The notes beneath the pieces were generated by a model. The model searched no databases, had not been told where the DNA came from, and was given only the letters and a program-made list of their open reading frames with translations. A stretch of DNA of 58,595 nt from CAZUDO01 sp964618895 (GTDB lineage Bacteria > Desulfobacterota > Binatia > DP-6), in NCBI GenBank assembly GCA_964618895.1, contig CAZUDO010000132.1:1-58595 (forward strand), given 5' to 3'. Numbering within the stretch: the first letter of the stretch is position 1; every line of letters starts with the position of its first letter. Positions 29,090 to 38,129 of this stretch are shown piece by piece. The position numbers were made by a program, and so were the translations under genes.

Positions 29090-30064
29090 ATGGGGCGCTA
29101 CACGCTGGCGCATGCCGACTGTCTGGCCTGGATGGCGACCGCACCGCCGTGCTCGGTGCACGCCATCGTCACCGACCCGCCCTACGGCCTGAAGGAGTAC
29201 ACGGCGCTCGAGCAGGAGAAGCGCCGTCGCGGGCGGGGCGGCGTGTGGCGCATCCCGCCGGCGTTGGACGGGTGCGTGCGCAGCCCGCTGCCGCGCTTCA
29301 CCGTGCTGAGCGACGGCGAGCGCGACGGCCTGCGCGCGTTCTTCGCCACTTTCGCCGGCCACGCGCTCCGCCTGCTCGTTCCGGGCGGGCACGTCTTCGT
29401 CGCCACCAACCCGCTGCTCTCCCACCTGGTCTACGCCCCGCTGATCGAGGCCGGCTTCGAGACCCGCGGCGAAATCATTCGCCTGGTGCAGACGCTCCGC
29501 GGCGGCGATCGCCCGAAGAACGCCCACACCGAGTTCGCCGCCGTGACCGTCATGCCGCGCTCCGCCTTCGAGCCCTGGGGCCTCTTCCGGAAGCCCTGCG
29601 ACGGCCGCGTGCAGGACACACTCCGCCGCTGGGGAACCGGCGGTCTCCGGCGCGTGTCGGCCGCGCACCCGTTCACGGACGTGATCCCCTCCGCCCCGAC
29701 CCGCGCCGCCGAGCGCGCCATCGCCCCGCACCCGTCGCTCAAGCCGCAGGCGTTCATGCGTCACATCGTACGCGCCGCCCTCCCGCTCGGCACCGGCGTC
29801 ATCCTGGACCCGTTCATGGGCGGCGGCGCCACCATCGCTGCCGCCGAAGCCGTCGGCTACCCCAGCATCGGCATCGAAATCGACGCCGCCTTCTTCGCGA
29901 TGGCCGAGCGCGCCATCCCGCACCTGGCCGCCCTGCCGCTGCCGCGCACGGACGTGCCGCCCATCTCAACGGTGGTCGATCCCCGCCAGGGGCGACGCGG
30001 GGGTGGTGGTGCCGTTCGCGCTCTGTCACCGACCCGACGGTGCGGGGTGTCCCCCGCGAAGTAG
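29090..30064 (+). CDS. Orphan DNA methyltransferase (beta-type order, DPPY)
   Basis: 324 residues. Motif IV TDPPYGLKEY (Asp29-Tyr32) is near the N-terminus, and the AdoMet motif I ILDPFMGGGATIAAAEAVGY (Asp240) is near the C-terminus, the order of beta-class N6-adenine/N4-cytosine methylases such as CcrM. HPSLKPQAFMRHIV is motif X-like. The ATG at 29090 has GGGAG upstream; 29066 is possible. There is no restriction enzyme next to it, so it is a solitary epigenetic methylase or a phage remnant. The C-terminal 30 residues are low-complexity. Confidence 0.85.
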   Translation: MGRYTLAHADCLAWMATAPPCSVHAIVTDPPYGLKEYTALEQEKRRRGRGGVWRIPPALDGCVRSPLPRFTVLSDGERDGLRAFFATFAGHALRLLVPGGHVFVATNPLLSHLVYAPLIEAGFETRGEIIRLVQTLRGGDRPKNAHTEFAAVTVMPRSAFEPWGLFRKPCDGRVQDTLRRWGTGGLRRVSAAHPFTDVIPSAPTRAAERAIAPHPSLKPQAFMRHIVRAALPLGTGVILDPFMGGGATIAAAEAVGYPSIGIEIDAAFFAMAERAIPHLAALPLPRTDVPPISTVVDPRQGRRGGGGAVRALSPTRRCGVSPAK

Positions 30065-30112
30065 GGCGGCGCCTCCGACCTCACGTGTACGCGCGGCCGA
30101 GATCGGCCGGAC

Positions 30113-31855
30113 TCACCCGAGCCGCTTCACCAACGCCTCGCGCTGCCGCGTCATCTCGTCCGGCAGGCGCTTGCCGATTTTGCCGAAGAACTCGCCGATG
30201 CCCTCGGCCTCTTCGCGCCAGTCGTCCTTCGACACCGACAGCAGCTCGTCCATGGTGCCGTTCGACATTTGCAGTCCGCCGGTGTCGATGGCGCCCTTGG
30301 CCGGCAGCCCGCCGATGGCCGCCTCGGTGGCCGCGCCCGCTCCCTGGCAGCGGTCGACGATCCAGCGCAGCACGCGCATGTTCTCGCCGAAGCCGGGCCA
30401 CAGGAACTTGCCGTCGGGACCGTGGCGGAACCAGTTGACGTGGAAGATCTTGGGCGGCTTCGGCACCGCGGTGCCCATGCGCAGCCAGTGCGCCCAGTAG
30501 TCGCCCATGTTGTAGCCGCAGAAGGGCAGCATGGCCATGGGATCGCGGCGCACGACGCCGACCGCGCCGCTCTGCGCGGCGGTGGTCTCCGACGCCACCG
30601 ACGCGGCCACGAACACGCCGTGGTTCCAGTCGAAGGCCTCGAGGACGAGCGGGGCGGTGCGCACCCGCCGGCCGCCGAAGATGAAGGCCGAGATGGGCAC
30701 GCCCTGGGGATCTTCGAAGCGCGGCGAGATGGACGGACACTGGCGGGCGGGCGCGGTGAAGCGCGAGTTGGGATGGGCGGCCCTCTCCGCCGACCCCTTG
30801 CGCCACGGCTGGCCGCGCCAGTCGGTCAGGTGCTCGGGGACGGCGCCGTCGAAGCCCTCCCACCATGGGCAATTGTCCTCGGTGACCGCCACGTTGGTGA
30901 AGATGGAGTTGGCGCGCACGCTGGCCATGGCGTTCGGGTTGGTCCGGTTGGAGGTGCCGGGCGCGACGCCGAAGAAGCCGGCCTCCGGGTTGATGGCCCA
31001 CAGGCGCCCGTCGGGGCCGGGCCGGAGCCAGGCGATGTCGTCGCCCACCGTCCACACCTTCCAGCCCTTCTGCGACGCCGGCGGGACCAGCATGGCCAGG
31101 TTGGTCTTGCCGCACGCGCTCGGGAAGGCGGCGGCGACGTAGTGGGTCTCGCCCGTCGGGCTCTCGAGCCCGAGGATCAGCATGTGCTCGGCAAGCCAGC
31201 CTTCCTCGCGTGCCTGCACGCTCGCGATGCGGAGCGCGAAGCACTTCTTGCCGAGGAGCGCGTTGCCGCCGTAGCCCGAGCCGACCGACCAGATGGTCTT
31301 CTCTTCGGGGAAGTGCGCGATGAAGCGGCGGTCCGGCGACAGGTCGCCCAGCGAATGGAGGCCCTTCACGAACTCGCCCGCGCTGCCCAGCTGATCGAGC
31401 GCCGCGGTGCCCATGCGTGTCATGATGCGCATGTTGGCGACCACGTAGGCGCTGTCGGTGATCTCGACCCCCACCTTGCTCGACGGGGAGCCCTGCGGGC
31501 CCATCAGGTACGGGATGACGTACAGTGTCCGCCCGCGCATGCTGCCCTTGAAGAGCGCGCCGACCTTCTGCTTGGCGTCGGCGGGCGCCATCCAGTTGTT
31601 GGTCGGGCCGGTGTCGTCCTGGGCGCGCGAGCAGATGAAGGTCAGGTGCTCGGTGCGTGCCACATCGGTTGGGTCGCTGCGGTGCAGGTAGCAGTTCGGA
31701 AACTTGTCCGCGTTCAGGCGGTGGAGCGTGCCGCTCGCCAACATCTCGTCGATCAGGCGGTCGTTCTCCTGCGGCGAGCCGTCCACCCAATGGATGCGAT
31801 CGGGCGTGGTATGGGCGGCAACCTCGTTGACCCAGGTTTCGAGCGCTGTGTTCAC
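30113..31855 (-). CDS. pckG: Phosphoenolpyruvate carboxykinase (GTP)
   Basis: 580 residues from a GTG start with GAGG 6 bp upstream; the longer frame is rejected. It converts oxaloacetate and GTP to PEP, CO2 and GDP in gluconeogenesis. Signatures: the substrate loop VGSGYGGNALLGKKCFALRI, the P-loop with the hyper-reactive cysteine FPSACGKTN (244-252, Cys248), VGDDIAWLR for metal/GTP, GGRRVRTAPL and FCGYNMGDYWAHW. Full length and no lesions. It is convergent with the methylase and 71 bp downstream of a response-regulator gene on the same strand. It would draw on C4 acids produced by the malate/malyl-CoA genes at 46-51 kb. Confidence 0.95.
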   Translation of the reverse strand: MNTALETWVNEVAAHTTPDRIHWVDGSPQENDRLIDEMLASGTLHRLNADKFPNCYLHRSDPTDVARTEHLTFICSRAQDDTGPTNNWMAPADAKQKVGALFKGSMRGRTLYVIPYLMGPQGSPSSKVGVEITDSAYVVANMRIMTRMGTAALDQLGSAGEFVKGLHSLGDLSPDRRFIAHFPEEKTIWSVGSGYGGNALLGKKCFALRIASVQAREEGWLAEHMLILGLESPTGETHYVAAAFPSACGKTNLAMLVPPASQKGWKVWTVGDDIAWLRPGPDGRLWAINPEAGFFGVAPGTSNRTNPNAMASVRANSIFTNVAVTEDNCPWWEGFDGAVPEHLTDWRGQPWRKGSAERAAHPNSRFTAPARQCPSISPRFEDPQGVPISAFIFGGRRVRTAPLVLEAFDWNHGVFVAASVASETTAAQSGAVGVVRRDPMAMLPFCGYNMGDYWAHWLRMGTAVPKPPKIFHVNWFRHGPDGKFLWPGFGENMRVLRWIVDRCQGAGAATEAAIGGLPAKGAIDTGGLQMSNGTMDELLSVSKDDWREEAEGIGEFFGKIGKRLPDEMTRQREALVKRLG

Positions 31856-31926
31856 CGGTAACCTCTGCAATGCGAGTGGATATCCTACCCGCGCCGAGGG
31901 GCGCCGGGCAACCGAATCGGGGGCCG

Positions 31927-33015
31927 TCAGGCGGCGTGAGGACGCCGGCGGGCGGCGGGCCGTGGCAGGGGACGTTCGGCCGGCTCGGGGACAGGCGCGC
32001 GCTCGTGACCGGGCTCGGGCAGCCGGAGGACGAACTGGACCGCCCCGGCGTCCGTGACCGACCAGGCCAACGTGCCGCCGAAGTCGACGTTGACGATGCA
32101 GCGGGCGACTGCGGCGCCGAGGCCGGGGTCGCCGGCCCGTCCCTGGTCGGTGATGGTCAGGACGGTCTCGTGAGCGGCGGCGGTGGCTTCGACGGCGACG
32201 GTGCGATCCGGCCGGGCGGTGTCGTCGGCGAGCAGGCGGACCAGGAGCTGTGTCAGGCGGTCGAAGTCGCCGGCGACGGGGGGCAGGGCGCGTGCGACGC
32301 GCACGCGCAGGCGGTCGCCGGCGACGCCGAGCGCCTGGCCCAGGAGCCCCGGCAGCTCGTCGGTCAGCCGACGGGCCAGATCGGCCTGGCTCATCGATGC
32401 GACGGGGGCCGGCGTGCTCGCGCCGGCGAGCGTGGCGGCGGTGCGCGTCCATTCGTCGACCTTGGCGAGGACCATGGTCAGCTCGGTCGCGATGCGCCGG
32501 CGGTGCTCGCTGGCGACCGCGCCGGCCGAGTCGAGGGCGCTCGACTCCGCCACCAGGGCCTGGGCGATGCGGAGGCCGTCGAGCGCCGTGGTGAGCGCGC
32601 CCTGGACGGCGTCGGCGGCACGCAGGCGCGTGCGCGCCTCCGCCGCGTCCAGGGCGAGCTCCACCCAGCGCCTGAGCCGCTCGGGCCCGTCGAGCTTGTC
32701 GTGGCAGCCGAAGATCCCGAAGCACTGCAGAAACGGTCGCGACGGCGCGTCGCCGGCGTGCTCGGTGAGCAGCACGATCGGAACCGACTCGTCGCGCTCG
32801 CGGATGGCGCGCAGAAGCAGCTCGCCCTGGACCACCGGCATCAGGTAGTCGACCAGGCACAGGTCGACGTCCTGGCCGGCGAGCAGCGCCAGCGCCCGCC
32901 CGCCGCTGGCGGCGGCCAGCACCTGGTGTCCGTCCTGCGCCAGCAGCTGGCGTAGCGAGCGCAGCACCTCGGGCTGGTCGTCGACGAGGAGAATCGTGCG
33001 CCCGGACGGACTCAT
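31927..33015 (-). CDS. Response-regulator receiver fused to a degenerate histidine-kinase-like output
   Basis: 362 residues. The REC domain (about 5-125) has acidic pocket Asp12-Asp13 and phospho-acceptor Asp56 (LCLVDYLMP). After a helical linker (about 140-240) comes a GHKL-like ATPase region (about 245-340) with TITDQGRAGDPGLGAAVARC in the G-box position. A canonical HExxN phospho-acceptor box is not seen; SEHRRRIATELTMV is the nearest stretch. It may sense and relay without autokinase activity. It lies directly upstream of pckG, so it could be co-transcribed with it. Confidence 0.65.
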   Translation of the reverse strand: MSPSGRTILLVDDQPEVLRSLRQLLAQDGHQVLAAASGGRALALLAGQDVDLCLVDYLMPVVQGELLLRAIRERDESVPIVLLTEHAGDAPSRPFLQCFGIFGCHDKLDGPERLRRWVELALDAAEARTRLRAADAVQGALTTALDGLRIAQALVAESSALDSAGAVASEHRRRIATELTMVLAKVDEWTRTAATLAGASTPAPVASMSQADLARRLTDELPGLLGQALGVAGDRLRVRVARALPPVAGDFDRLTQLLVRLLADDTARPDRTVAVEATAAAHETVLTITDQGRAGDPGLGAAVARCIVNVDFGGTLAWSVTDAGAVQFVLRLPEPGHERAPVPEPAERPLPRPAARRRPHAA

Positions 33016-33170
33016 GGCGATGCCGGGAACGGGCTGCACGTTCCGGGCCGAGACGCGCCGTAACGCCCGGAGCGGGAGAATCCGGGCGCCGCGTCGTTGC
33101 CGCTGTCGCCCCGTCGACGGCCGGCGTCGCGCCGGCGTCGCGCGCATGCGCAGGCGGACGCCGTGGGCGG

Positions 33171-34187
33171 CTACCACTTCGTGTAGTGATGCTCGGCGTA
33201 GCCGAGGAGCCCGTCGACGTCGACGCGCTCGCCGGCGGCGGTGTCGAGCCGGCCCCGATAGCGTCCCACCACTTGGTGGAAGTCGGTCGCGAGCAACCCA
33301 ACATTCGCGCGCTCGCTGTGACGGTTCTCGGGCTGGAAATCGAGCGCCAGACGGCCGTCGAACGACGTGAGCCGCCACGGGTGCAGCAGATCGCGGCGGT
33401 CGTACTCGAAATGGACCGTATCGAGCTTGTGCAGCTGGCCGTCCAGCCAGAAGCCGTTCTCGGTGAAGCTGGTCTCGTTGACGCCGCACGACACGTTCAG
33501 GCCGACGACGCGCCCGTCGCCCGTCCGGCCGGCGAGGCAGCCCCAGTTCCAGAACGTCTGCCGGCGCATGTAGCCGGCGCTCCAGTCGTGGTGGCCGCGC
33601 ACGTCGAGCGCCCCCAGATCGTGCGTGCGGCCGTCCCAGCGCAGGGTGCCGGTGACGCGCTGGCCGGCGGTCTTGCGGGCGTAGACCCAGCCGTTCACCC
33701 CCGCGCGGGTGCAGATGCAGAGCGGCGTGAGCGGCGGGTCGGCCTCGCTGAAGACGGCGTCGATGACGATGCGCGCGTCCTCCACCACCAGCTGCCGGGT
33801 GCGCGTCGCGGGCGCCGCCTCCATCCGGATGCGCGTGCCCCCTGCGGCGAACGTCGTGGTGCCGCTCTCCGGGTGCTGGTCGAAGCGGGCGGCACGGGCG
33901 AAGAGGCTCTGCCGGCTCACTGCACCGAGGCGGCGCGTCTCAGGTGCGTAGGCGTACACGAACGCGGTCGCGACCCACTTCAGATCGGCCACGGCGCATC
34001 CGAACACGAGCCCCTCGGACAGGCCGCCCAGGAACTGGAACTGCTTGAAGCCGACGTGCCGCGCGAGGCGCCCGCGCGGCCGCCCGAACGGGTCGGTCCA
34101 GACGAAGTCGCGATGGTTCACGTGCTGGATGGGCTCGGCGAACAGGCCGAAGCGCACGCGCCCCGCGGCATCGACCAATGTGCTCAC
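33171..34187 (-). CDS. DUF2804 domain protein
   Basis: 338 residues from a GTG that overlaps the stop of a 38-residue ORF (GTGA). The family core is clear: FGRPRGRLARHVGFKQFQFL, GCAVADLKWVATAFVYAYAP, DVRGHHDWSAGYMRRQTFWN followed by WGCLAG, VSCGVNETSFTENGFWLDGQ, and the C-terminus GYAEHHYTKW. DUF2804 proteins are related to lipocalin-like AttH/tocopherol-cyclase folds and probably bind a hydrophobic ligand; the function is unknown. The heparinase-like gene lies upstream on the same strand. Confidence 0.85.
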   Translation of the reverse strand: MSTLVDAAGRVRFGLFAEPIQHVNHRDFVWTDPFGRPRGRLARHVGFKQFQFLGGLSEGLVFGCAVADLKWVATAFVYAYAPETRRLGAVSRQSLFARAARFDQHPESGTTTFAAGGTRIRMEAAPATRTRQLVVEDARIVIDAVFSEADPPLTPLCICTRAGVNGWVYARKTAGQRVTGTLRWDGRTHDLGALDVRGHHDWSAGYMRRQTFWNWGCLAGRTGDGRVVGLNVSCGVNETSFTENGFWLDGQLHKLDTVHFEYDRRDLLHPWRLTSFDGRLALDFQPENRHSERANVGLLATDFHQVVGRYRGRLDTAAGERVDVDGLLGYAEHHYTKW

Positions 34188-34300
34188 GCGCTTGCCGCCG
34201 TGAGGCCGAGACCGCTGGCCACGCTCATGAGAAAGTCCTGCGTCCGCAGGCGCCCGGTGCCGAAGGTGCGTTCGAAGACTTCGAGCCCGAAGCGTTCCAC
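34184..34300 (-). CDS. Candidate 38-residue small protein coupled to the DUF2804 gene
   Basis: A GTG at 34300 opens 38 codons ending at a TGA that overlaps the DUF2804 GTG. Almost all third positions are G or C, as in the real genes here, and the alternative frames lack that bias. The peptide begins MERFGLEVFERTFGTGRLRT and ends VASGLGLTAASA. It could be a small protein, or a leader peptide delivering ribosomes to the DUF2804 start. No family is recognised. Confidence 0.35.
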   Translation of the reverse strand: MERFGLEVFERTFGTGRLRTQDFLMSVASGLGLTAASA

Positions 34301-34347
34301 GGCGCGGCACGATAGCACAGGGGCCGTGTCACGCCCGTGTACGACGC

Positions 34348-36096
34348 TCAGTGCAGGACGCTGGCGTACAGGACGGGAACGACGCTGGCGACCTCGTCCA
34401 CGGGCGTCTCGGGTGCGGTGGCGCCGAAGGCCAGCACCTTGCCGTCGTGCGACTGGCGCACCCAGGCGGCGGTGGCGCGGATGCGGAACTCGCCGAGGAC
34501 CAGCACCGTCGGGCGGTCCGCCCAGGCGACGAAGTCGATGGCTTGCCCGTCGGCACCGACGCCGTGCACCTCGACCGCGGTCGCTCCGGACCCGTCGTAC
34601 ACCTCGAGGGTGGGCACGGGCTGTTCCGCACGCAGCGGCAGCACCAGCGTCGTGATCGAGGCCTCCGCGACCCCGTCGGCCGTGAGCGAGAAGAGCGGTC
34701 CCGGGTGCTGGCGTACGGTCGGCCCGGTGAGCAGCCCCACGTCGATGGGCGTGGCGCCGGGCGCCACCACGAGCGTGACGCCGGGGGCGGCGATGACCGC
34801 GTTGCCGTCGCGCACGTCGACCGTGGTGTGGCCGTGCGCCGCGGGATCGAGCTGCAGGCGGACCTCGTGCCGGTCGGCGTTGGCATCGTGCATACGGTCG
34901 TGGACGAGCCAGTACTCGTCGGCGACGAACACCACCTGCCGATCGTGTCCCGCGTTGCGCCCCGAAACGACGGCGCGCCCGTGCAGGATGTCGAGCCCCG
35001 GGGCGCTGCGGCGGGCGACGAAGCGGACCTCGGCGGCGGCGGCCCGCACCTCGGCGGCAACGGTGTGCCCGCCTGTCGTGAGCTGGAGGCGGAGCGGGTC
35101 GCCGCCGGCGCTGGTGTCGAACAGGCCGAAACGCTCGCCGGTCTCGAACGCGGTCCCCCAGGCGCTGCGCTGGACGTGATAGCCGGCGTCCGGGAAGCTC
35201 ACGTTGCGGCGGACGGGCGGGACGCCGCGCTGCCCGCGGCTGGCGGCCCACAAGAGGTCGCCGCGCTGGAGCAGCTCGGCGGCACACAGCAGGAGCAGAT
35301 CCTCGGGCGTACCGGCGGCGTCGCCGCGTGGCTGGATGTGGAGCAGCACGTCGCACGCCTGCTCGAGCTGGCGGTCGAAGTCCGCCGGCAGCCCGAAGCC
35401 GACACGGCGGGCGTTCTCGCGCAACCCGAGGAGCGGCCGCAGGCTCTCGCGCTGCGCCGCGACCCCGCGCGTGCCGAGCACGCCGTCGGCGCGTTGCGTG
35501 TCGCGCAGGTGGTCGGAGAGCGCACCGGCGGCGAAGGTCAGCAGGGTGCCCGACACGTCGATGCCCGGAAACGCCAGCGCGGCGATCAGGAGCGCATACA
35601 CCTGGTCGGGATGGGGGTGTGTCTCGCGCTGGAGGAGCGCGCGCAGATGGCGGACCTGGGCGCGGACGCTGGTGACGATCCGGTGGCCGAGCCCCGGGGA
35701 GAGTCCCTCGAAGGCCGGCGCGGCGGCGAACGCGTCCCAGGCGTATGCCCAGCTCTCGAGGCGGCGCGCGATCACCGCCGGGGCGTCGCGCTCGGGCTCG
35801 CCGGTCTTGATCCAGGACAGGACGAGGCGTTCCCACGCGGCCAGGAAGCGGGGCTCGGCGGTCTCGCGGTAGGCATGCGCGAGGTCCAGCCCCCAGGCGA
35901 AAGTGGCCAGTGCGCGTTGCCAGTTGGCGGCGGTGTCCTCGTGGCCGCCCCAGTCCGGCTCGAGGCCGAACTCGTGGCGCTGGCCGCCGTGCACGAACCA
36001 GCCGGCACAGACGGCCTCGACCAGCGCGAGGTCGCGGTGGGTGGTGCCCGTCAGAGCGAAGACGGCTCGGGGCCGATCGAGTCCACTCCCGCTCAC
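34348..36096 (-). CDS. Heparinase II/III-like protein
   Basis: 582 residues from a GTG with GGAGG upstream, overlapping the stop of the response-regulator gene (GTGA). The N-terminal alpha-toroid (about 1-280) contains WQRALATFAWGLDLAHAYRE, a SWAYAWDAF helix and HPHPDQVYALLIAALAFPG. The C-terminal beta-sandwich (about 300-580) starts FPDAGYHVQRS with WGTAFETGERFGLFDT, the usual family sequence, and continues with VFVADEYWLVHDRM. Such proteins are polysaccharide lyases, here possibly for exopolysaccharide turnover. No signal peptide is seen, so a cytoplasmic or otherwise exported location remains open. Confidence 0.75.
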   Translation of the reverse strand: MSGSGLDRPRAVFALTGTTHRDLALVEAVCAGWFVHGGQRHEFGLEPDWGGHEDTAANWQRALATFAWGLDLAHAYRETAEPRFLAAWERLVLSWIKTGEPERDAPAVIARRLESWAYAWDAFAAAPAFEGLSPGLGHRIVTSVRAQVRHLRALLQRETHPHPDQVYALLIAALAFPGIDVSGTLLTFAAGALSDHLRDTQRADGVLGTRGVAAQRESLRPLLGLRENARRVGFGLPADFDRQLEQACDVLLHIQPRGDAAGTPEDLLLLCAAELLQRGDLLWAASRGQRGVPPVRRNVSFPDAGYHVQRSAWGTAFETGERFGLFDTSAGGDPLRLQLTTGGHTVAAEVRAAAAEVRFVARRSAPGLDILHGRAVVSGRNAGHDRQVVFVADEYWLVHDRMHDANADRHEVRLQLDPAAHGHTTVDVRDGNAVIAAPGVTLVVAPGATPIDVGLLTGPTVRQHPGPLFSLTADGVAEASITTLVLPLRAEQPVPTLEVYDGSGATAVEVHGVGADGQAIDFVAWADRPTVLVLGEFRIRATAAWVRQSHDGKVLAFGATAPETPVDEVASVVPVLYASVLH

Positions 36097-36491
36097 GCGT
36101 CACCTCCGTCATCCGCCACGCGCGGCCGCGGAGCCCCCGCCACCGCCTCCAGGGCTGCCAGCAAGGCTGGAACGTCCAGGGGCTTGGGGAACAGCGCGCT
36201 CACGGCCAGGGCCTCGGCGCGCCGTTCGACCTCCGGCGTGCAGTGCGCGGTCATGAGGATCGCTGCCGGCTGCCCGTGCTCGGCGCGCGCGGTGGCCCAG
36301 GCGTCGAGCCCGTTGCCGTCCGGCAGCCAGAGGTCGAGCAGGCAGGCGTCGAACTGCTCCGTGGCCGCAGTGGCGAGGAAGGCGGCCACCGAGCTGGTCT
36401 GGCACACCTCGTAGCCGTGGGTGGTGAGCAGCCGCCCGAGCTGCCGGATGAGCGGGACGCTGTCCTCGAGAATGAGTACCCGTCGGGCCAC
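36093..36491 (-). CDS. Single-domain response regulator
   Basis: 132 residues from the GTG at 36491 (ATG 36554 would add a non-homologous N-terminus). A REC domain alone: the acidic pair in VLILEDS, phospho-acceptor Asp53 (ACLLDLWLPDG), Thr in LMTAH and Lys in LFPKPLD. No output domain is present, so it acts by protein contact. Translationally coupled to the heparinase-like gene, which is an unusual partner for a stand-alone receiver. Confidence 0.8.
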   Translation of the reverse strand: MARRVLILEDSVPLIRQLGRLLTTHGYEVCQTSSVAAFLATAATEQFDACLLDLWLPDGNGLDAWATARAEHGQPAAILMTAHCTPEVERRAEALAVSALFPKPLDVPALLAALEAVAGAPRPRVADDGGDA

Positions 36492-36584
36492 GGTTACATA
36501 CAGCAAGTGCGGTGCCACGGAGAACCGCCCTGACGGCGTGGCACGAGGCCCCACGGCTGAGCGGTCTCGCCCATGGGCTGTGGC

Positions 36585-38123
36585 CTATCCCCCAGCCCCT
36601 CGTCCGGGTGCCCTGACCAGCGCGAAGCCTGAGCCCAGCAGCGCGAGCCATGCGAACACGTCGCCCCACCGGGTGTACGGGGTTTCGCCGTTCCGTAGCG
36701 GGACGGCGACCACCCAGCCGGCGCGGACCTCGGTCGGGAAGCTGTCCAGGACCCGTCCCGACGGGCCGACCAGTGCGGTGACACCGGTGTTGGTGCCGCG
36801 GGCGAGCGCCCGGCGGGTCTCGACCGCCCGGAAGACGCTGATCGCGAAGTGCTGCTCGAGCCCGGCCGTGGTGCCGAACCAGGCATCGTTGGAGAGGTTC
36901 ACCAGGAAGCGCGCCCCGGCGCGCGCCAGGTCGCGGGCGAGGTCGGGATAGATGACCTCGAAGCACAGCAGCACGCCGAACAGCGCGGGGATCGGAAACA
37001 CGGTCGCGACGGGGCCCGGCGTGTAGTCCCCAGGCGCCTCGAAGCGCCAGCCGAGGGCTGGGACGCTGGGCAGCGGAGCGTACTCGGCGAACGGCACCAG
37101 ACGGCGCTTGTCGTACACCGCCACCGTGGTCGCGTCCGGCGCCAGCAGATACGCCGAGTTGAAGAAGCGGGCGCGGCCGTCGCCGGCGGGTGCGAAGCGC
37201 GGGCCGCCGAGCAGGAGCGGAGGACCGTCCGGCCCGAGGAGGGTGGCGATGGCGGCGCCGAAGCGCGGGTTCGGCGTGAGGAGGAAGCTGACGGCGTTCT
37301 CCGGCCACACGATCAGCTCGGGGCGGGCGGGCACGAGCGGCCGCGTGGCGGTGGCGAAGGCGTCGAAGGCGTCGTCGGCGCGCGCCGGGTCGCCGCGCCA
37401 GGCGTTCGGCACGTTGCCCTGCACGAGCGCCACCCGTACCGTCGGCCCGCCGTCGTCCTCGGCGTACAGGCGGAGCGCGCCGTAGCCGGCGGTGCCGAGC
37501 AGCACCGTTGCCGCGAGCGCGCCGGCCGCCGCGGCGGTGCCGGGCCGGAACTCGGCGACGGCGGCGCTGCACGCCACCAGGACGAAGGTCACCAGGAAGA
37601 CGCCGCCCAGGTCGGCGAGCTGGATCCAGAGTGGCTGGCGGAAGAGGGCATGCGCCAGCAGATCCCACGGCGCCCCCGTGAACGCGTTGGCGCGCACGAA
37701 CTCGAGGGTCGTCCACAGCGCCGCTGTCGCCAGGACGCGTGCGGGCACACCCGGCAGCCGGCCGAGGCGGGGCAGGGCGGCGCCGAAGCACGCCGCCGGC
37801 AGGGCGTGGAACACCTGGCCGACCACGGTCGCGAACAGGATCGCGCCCGCCGGGCCTTGCCGGAAGTAGTCGAGGGTGGCGGCGGTCATCCACGGCGTCA
37901 CCGCGATCGACGACGCGACCGTGCCCGCCACCCAGCCGAGGAGCGCGCCTGTCCGCGCGCGCCCGCCGCGCGCCGCGGCGATCAACGGGGCGAGCGCGCC
38001 GAACGCCAGCGGCCACAGGGCCGCCGGTGCGAAGCAGAGCCCGTGCAGCACGCCGGCCACGACCGCCAGCACCCCGCGTTGCAGGCTTGCTTGCAACCCC
38101 GTCAGGTTTGGTGGAGCGTTCAT
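36585..38123 (-). CDS. lnt: Apolipoprotein N-acyltransferase, paralog 2
   Basis: 512 residues, the same size as E. coli Lnt. An N-terminal TM bundle (about 15-220), a nitrilase domain (about 230-480) and a final TM. The triad is Glu275 (LIVWPENAV), Lys339 (VYDKRRLVPFAEYAPL) and Cys387 (LLCFEVIYPD), with loop NLSNDAWFGTT fully canonical. This looks like the housekeeping lipoprotein N-acyltransferase. Its start codon is only 6 bp from the divergent radical SAM start, so the two promoters must lie within each other's coding region or the starts are misplaced. Confidence 0.92.
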   Translation of the reverse strand: MNAPPNLTGLQASLQRGVLAVVAGVLHGLCFAPAALWPLAFGALAPLIAAARGGRARTGALLGWVAGTVASSIAVTPWMTAATLDYFRQGPAGAILFATVVGQVFHALPAACFGAALPRLGRLPGVPARVLATAALWTTLEFVRANAFTGAPWDLLAHALFRQPLWIQLADLGGVFLVTFVLVACSAAVAEFRPGTAAAAGALAATVLLGTAGYGALRLYAEDDGGPTVRVALVQGNVPNAWRGDPARADDAFDAFATATRPLVPARPELIVWPENAVSFLLTPNPRFGAAIATLLGPDGPPLLLGGPRFAPAGDGRARFFNSAYLLAPDATTVAVYDKRRLVPFAEYAPLPSVPALGWRFEAPGDYTPGPVATVFPIPALFGVLLCFEVIYPDLARDLARAGARFLVNLSNDAWFGTTAGLEQHFAISVFRAVETRRALARGTNTGVTALVGPSGRVLDSFPTEVRAGWVVAVPLRNGETPYTRWGDVFAWLALLGSGFALVRAPGRGAGG

Positions 38124-38129
38124 GCTGGG

